A program made the position numbers and the translations under genes. Positions 59,114 through 64,000 of a stretch of DNA of 64,000 nt are shown here, piece by piece. The stretch spans positions 62,001 to 126,000 of the forward strand of contig WHVD01000159.1 of the NCBI GenBank assembly GCA_015178975.1. Reading direction: 5' to 3'. The notes beneath the pieces were generated by a model. The model was given only the letters and a program-made list of their open reading frames with translations. It made no database searches and was not told the DNA's origin. The DNA comes from Hysterangium stoloniferum. Taxonomy: Eukaryota > Basidiomycota > Agaricomycetes > Hysterangiales > Hysterangiaceae. Every line of letters begins with the position of its first letter. Position 1 is the stretch's first letter.

Positions 59114-59319
59114 GATACCACCTTTGCCACAAAACATAATCTGAAACTCCATTCTGTTCCCACAATCTCTTTGTGTCTGTTTGATGGCACTAGCAACATG
59201 GCAATTACTCATGCCTGTGACATGTCTATCTGGTTCCCATGTGGAACATCCCAGATGGTTACATTTTTCATAACACAGTTGGACTCTAGCTGTTTGGTTG
59301 TTCTTGGATACAACTGGCT

Positions 59320-60173
59320 TGTTAAGGAGTGTGTGGAGCTTATCGGAGGGTTTCCAGAGAAACCTGTGGGAAAGCCAGTAGGACTTGGCTTCAGCTTATA
59401 CATAGGCTGCACCCTCACGAGATTGTGTCATCCAATTTCAGATGGGCAGATGGGAATCCTGGGGAGTCTCGGAGTGGTTGGTGGGTTGAGAAGTCGGGGA
59501 GTCGGCTGTGGGAATTCCACAGAGGTCGAAGGTTCAGGTGGTGATGAGTTGGAGGTTGAGTAATAGATAGGTCGGAGCCCATGGGCCCCAATGAGGTAAA
59601 TAGCAGTGTGTTTCAAAGAGGAGATTAGAGCAGAAAATGTGCTGAGATTACTGGGGAGAATCTAAGCTGATTTTCTGACTGGATTGTATGTACAACATCT
59701 GCCAGACTATATAGACTGTGGAATGTATGTCATACCAAATCCAGTAATAATGAAATACAAACTGGTAATCATGAAACAAGATAAGTAAACACCAAATTGG
59801 TGTTAGGAACAGGATGGAGCAGAGCGGAGTCTGAAATGTGACAGGTCATTAGACCATAGCGGGAATGGGATGGGAGCAGAGTCCAAAATGTGACAGGTCA
59901 TTTGACCATAATGGGAACAGGGCTCAGTTAGAGAGCTGTCAGGTTTTCCAAGTGGGGTCCGGTGACTGATGCATGGGATAGGGTCAGAGATAGACAGGTG
60001 TGGGTCCCAGCAGGTATTCCAGTGACTGATACATGAAGTAACAAAGGTCAGGCAAAGACAGGTCTGATGTCTGGAGTCTGGCAGGTATTCCAGTAAACCG
60101 ATAACTGGTGCATGTAGGGTGTGGGTGCATATAGGTTAGTGCCCAGAGTCCAACGGGTTTTCCGGTCATAACA
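59320..60173 (-). repeat. Solo LTR of the A/B family in the protease region of copy C
   Basis: The 854-bp element TGTTAAGGAGTGTGTGG...TTTCCGGTCATAACA has a perfect 5-bp duplication TGGCT (59315-59319 and 60174-60178). It is closely related to the LTR at 56728-58207, which suggests one subfamily was active in this area. Confidence 0.88.
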
Positions 60174-60376
60174 TGGCTCACCTGATATAATCCATTGATT
60201 GACTGGGTATTGGGCAGTATAACATTCCAAATTCCCAACACTTCTGTTCCTCCTGCAGCATCTAATCTGGCCAGCACCTCTTTAATCTCAATGGCATTTC
60301 TGGCTTCTACTGAAACCTCCAAACCTCCAAAAATCTCTCATCAATGCTGCAGCATTTGTTAGGATGAGTAAACTGG

Positions 60377-63345
60377 ATGGATCAGTGTTTTTTGATCAGC
60401 TTAAAAGTTGATGAAGCATCTGGACATTTTGCAACTCCAGAATTATCTGAGCTAAAAGCTGACCTGGAAGGAGTTCCTGAGAAATACCATGAGTTTGCAG
60501 ATATTTTCAGTAAGCAAAAAGCTGACTGGCTTGTACCACATAGGCCTTATGACTTAAAAATTGATATTGAGCCTGGTTCAAACCCTCCCTTAGGACCTAT
60601 TTACCTGTTGTCCCAATCAGAACTTTTGTCTATTCAGGAGTTCTTGAATGAACACCTGTCAATAGGTTTTATCCACTTCCACTCATTACCAACTTACTTG
60701 ATGCCCCACATAAAGCTCAAATTTACACCAAAATAGACCTTAAACATGCATATCACTTGGTCCGAATTTCTGAAGGCAATGAATGGAAGACTGCTTTCTG
60801 CACCCACTATGGATCCTTTGAATGGTTGGTTATGCCTTTCAACCTTACCAACACACCTTCTGCTTTTCAACATTTTGTTAATGATATATTTTCTGACATG
60901 CTTGATGTATATGTTATAGTCTATTTGGATGACATTTTGGTAATTTCCAAAGATCCCACTCTTCACAATGAACAAGTCCACGAAGTTTTCTGAAGACTCT
61001 GAAAAGAAAATGGTTTTTTTACTAAGCTATTTTGACATGGACTCTATTGAATATTTAGGTTTCATTATTGGGCCTGATGGTCTCCATATGGTATGGATGA
61101 AACTAAAGTTCAAGTTGTCCATGATTGGCCTGAACTACAGAAAGTCAAGGATATCCAGTTATTTTTAGGCTTTGCAAATTTCTATTGTTGTTTTATTTGG
61201 AATTATTCAGATATTACAATACTGCTCACTTGACTTACCCTGTGAATCTCAACCAGGGGTTTTTAACGAAAAATGCTGTTCCACCTTTCAGACTTTAAAA
61301 AATGCCTTCACTTCCACTCCAATTCTCTCTCATTGAAAACCTGATGTTCCAATTATTTTGGAAACTGATGCTTCCAATTATGCAATTGCCACAATTCTTT
61401 CCATTCAAGATTCTGATGGTGAAATTCACCCAGTTGCATTTCTTTCCTGGGCACTTTCAATTTCTGAACTCAACTATGACATTCATGATAAGGAACTTTT
61501 GGCTATCTTTGAAGCTTATTGGCAGTACTATCTTGAAGGTTCTGCAATTCTGGTTGACATTGTTACTGACCACAAGAATTTGGAATACATTTCAACTACT
61601 ATACTTTTGACCAGTCACTAAGCCCAATGGTCCAAATTTCTCTCTGCTTTCAATATGATTATCCATTTCTGACCCAGACATCTTGGTGGAAAACCAGATA
61701 CCATGACTTGATAATGGGACATCTATCCTAAAGAGGGGGAAAGTAACCATGCTATTGTTAACCTACACAATATGAAACTGGTCTTTACAATGCAACAACT
61801 TTCCCCATCTATCCAAGTGACTTCTCTCTACCATCCAATTATGCATAGCATTATGATTATGGACATTGAGCAACTACATCAAGATATCCTCTCCACACTC
61901 ACTTCCAATCCCACTCTCAAGCCACACCTAGAAGTTCCCCCAGATTCCAATTAACCCCAGTGGTCCCAAGACTCTCAAGGTTTCATCCATCGTGATGGAT
62001 GTATCTACATTCCAGATTCTGACAATCTCCAACTGTGTATGTCAGTACAAACACAAACATCCAATCTCTGGACATTATGGCATTAACAATACTCTTGGAT
62101 TAATCCAAAGAGAATATACTTGGCCCAATCTCCAAGATTTTGTAACCCAGTTCTGTAAGTCATGCACCACCTGCTTATCCTCTAAATACTAGAGACATAA
62201 GCTGTATGGCTTTCTCAAGCAACCTCTGATACTGGAAAAACCCTGGAATTCAATTTCTATGGATTTCATCAAACAACTTCCATCTTCCAAAGGCTATACA
62301 TACATCCATTCTTGTTGTTGTAGACCAATTCTTGAAACAAGGAATTTTCATACCCACTCACAATACAATCACATCCTTGCAACTAGCAGAACTTTTCATC
62401 ATTCACATATTTTCCAAACATGGTGTTCCATCTCATGTAACTTCCAATTGAGGTTCCAAGCTCATTTCCCATTTCTTCAAGACTCTCAGAAAAGCTCTCA
62501 ATATGAAATTACACTTCACCTCAGGATATCATCTGGAAGGTGATGGACAAATGGAACATGTCAACCACACCCTGGAACAATACCTCTGCATTTATTGCAA
62601 CTATCAACAGGACAACTGGAAATCCCTTCTTCCACTCACAGAATTTGCCTACAATAACTCTCTGAATACCACTACCAGCATCTCTCCCTTCTTTACCAAT
62701 AAAGGATGCAATCCTAAACTCACAGTACATCCTTAATGAGATCTTGCATCCACTCATGCTCAAGAATTCATTACTGACCTCAATGAGTTACACCAGGAAC
62801 TTTGGAAAGCTATTTCTTCTGTCCAGGAACATTATCAATGTTCTGTGCATAAAAACAGAATCCTGCCTCCTAACTTCAAGATTGGAGACTATGTTTTTGT
62901 AAAAGCTCAATTCTTCTGAACTACCCAACCTTCCAAAAAACTTGCCAAGAAATTCTTAAGTCCTTTTGAGATCATAGCACAAGCTGGCTCACTTTCCTGG
63001 ACTCTCCAACTTCCCAATAGTATGCAAGCAGTTCATCCCATTTTCCACATTTCCATGTTAGAGCCTTGTGTTCCTAACAACATCCCAGAATGTACTCAAC
63101 CTCTGCCTCCTCTGGTCATCATTGATGGAGAACCCAAATTCAAAGTTTCCAAGATTTTGGACTCTAAAATCAACTATTGCCAATGTACTTGTAAATTGCT
63201 TTATTTATTCAAATGGGCAGGCTACGAAGGTACTGACAAGGAAACTTCATGGACATTGGGTATGGAACTTGGACATGCTATGGAAATTGTAACTGACATC
63301 CACACCACTTATCCTAGTAAACCCAGACCTTTATTGGCACTCTGA
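60377..63345 (+). pseudogene. Pol region of copy C (reverse transcriptase to chromodomain)
   Basis: Recognisable parts in order are a reverse-transcriptase start (ISLKVDEASGHFATPELSEL onward), [20 protein letters not shown] and [11 protein letters not shown] near 60900, RNase H (METDASNYAIATILSIQDSD near 61358), the integrase H2C2 and core (HFTSGYHLEGDGQMEHVNHT near 62510), and a chromodomain (LLYLFKWAGYEGTDKETSWT near 63200). The parts lie in several frames with several breaks. Confidence 0.82.
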
Positions 63346-63494
63346 TTTTCCATTCCCTGTCTGTCTGTCTGGTTTCCAACCATTTCTAATCATTTCTGAC
63401 ACTTCCGATACTACTCTCTTTCACAGAAGATTTTTAAGTCACAACCAAGACATTTCTTTTTGTGCAAGTCAATTAATTTAAAAAAAAGATACAA

Positions 63495-63779
63495 CTACTT
63501 CAGTGTTTCCAGTACTCCAAATCCCTCCTCCACTTCTACTCCCATCTCATTGGTGATCTCCACTCCAATTTCCACTCCCCTCACCATTTCCTGCACCTCA
63601 TCATCTTCACTTTCCAGCCTTTCTCCTGACACCCACCTCTTCTCAACCATATCCACCAACAGACCATTCAGCTCATCTTTTTCCTTATCAGCATATCTTT
63701 CAGAAACCACAATTATGCTGATACTGACCATTACCTTCTCCAAGAATTCATTCTGTTTCTGGAAGTTCTGATTCATCAT
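63495..63779 (-). CDS. Antisense acidic ORF downstream of pol in copy C
   Basis: The 94-residue ORF begins MMNQNFQKQNEFLEKVMVSI and continues through a charged helical stretch (YADKEKDELNGLLVDMVEKR) to an acidic SEDDEVQEM segment. It lies on the strand opposite to pol, just after the chromodomain, like the ORF at 37504-37779 in copy B. Both share a QNE(L/F)LxK start and an acidic tail. Function is unknown. Confidence 0.4.
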   Translation of the reverse strand: MMNQNFQKQNEFLEKVMVSISIIVVSERYADKEKDELNGLLVDMVEKRWVSGERLESEDDEVQEMVRGVEIGVEITNEMGVEVEEGFGVLETLK

Positions 63780-64000
63780 CTGGAATCCCCTTTCTTGGAT
63801 GTCATTATGGCACTCTAAGGTCTCTCAAGCCTTCATTAATTCCATCCCAATGAATACCATTGCATTGACAGTATCTCTGAGGAGTATGATGGTGGCATCA
63901 TCCACACTTGGCCCTACTGTTTCTGTAGGCTTGGTTGTTTCCATAGGTTTGGTTGTTTCCAAGGTTTCCACAATTGCTATTTTTCCTGCCTTCTCAACCT

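Larger units (their letters stand above)
55272..64000 (+). mobile_element. Ty3/Gypsy chromovirus copy C, broken, running off the window
   Basis: The order is leader with tandem repeats, gag (56028-56727), nested LTR (56728-58207), gag C-terminus with zinc knuckle (about 58208-58700), protease (interrupted by 58899-59113 and 59320-60173), reverse transcriptase (about 60480-61170), RNase H (about 61300-61680), integrase (about 61750-62990) and chromodomain (63022-63345). It belongs to the same lineage as A and B but is more diverged. No 3' LTR is reached before 64000. It has many breaks and is an old fossil. Confidence 0.85.

Overview
The window looks like nuclear DNA of a filamentous basidiomycete, most likely an Agaricomycete. 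Host genes are split by many 45-60 nt introns. They include a DUF1399/glycine-rich domain protein, an F-box gene of the type expanded in mushrooms, and a Crinkler-type P-loop gene. The second half is packed with Ty3/Gypsy chromoviruses, solo LTRs and Tc1/mariner elements. The species cannot be named from the sequence.

Bases 1-22,000 are the ordinary gene-bearing part. In order they hold a nine-exon glycine/cysteine-rich DUF1399 protein (+), a decayed F-box gene (-), a long-chain-base-1-phosphate phosphatase of the LCB3 type (-), a bZIP transcription factor (-), a DcpS scavenger decapping enzyme (+, divergent from the bZIP gene), an alpha/beta hydrolase (+) and the calcineurin A catalytic subunit (-, convergent with the hydrolase). 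These are housekeeping or signalling genes with no sign of a joint pathway. Gene models were built by following reading frame across splice sites. Most exons could be placed to the base, and two introns use GC-AG borders.

Bases 22,460-64,000 are a repeat-rich block. It contains two Tc1/mariner copies and three related Ty3/Gypsy chromovirus copies (A about 23.8-28.9 kb, B 36.6-47.8 kb, C about 54.7 kb to the window end). It also contains at least nine further TG...CA insertions, most with clear 5-bp target duplications. Many are nested: B carries four insertions and C carries three, one of which contains a DNA-transposon MITE. A three-level LTR nest lies at 49.2-52.8 kb. Only one host gene, a Crinkler-type gene at 29.1-30.7 kb, is recognisable there.

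The most notable points are these. (1) Just inside the 5' LTR, A and B carry a primer-binding site complementary to a stretch of their own LTR that should be the RNA 5' end, with matching compensatory change between copies; this is the self-priming scheme of the Tf1/sushi lineage. (2) A small LTR family carries a tRNA-like pol III gene. (3) An antisense acidic ORF lies between pol and the 3' end in both B and C. (4) A 214-bp inverted-repeat module forms the 3' end of the Tc1 elements and also occurs alone as a MITE. (5) A block of about 35 bp is shared by LTR families that otherwise look unrelated. All retroelement copies are treated as fossils.
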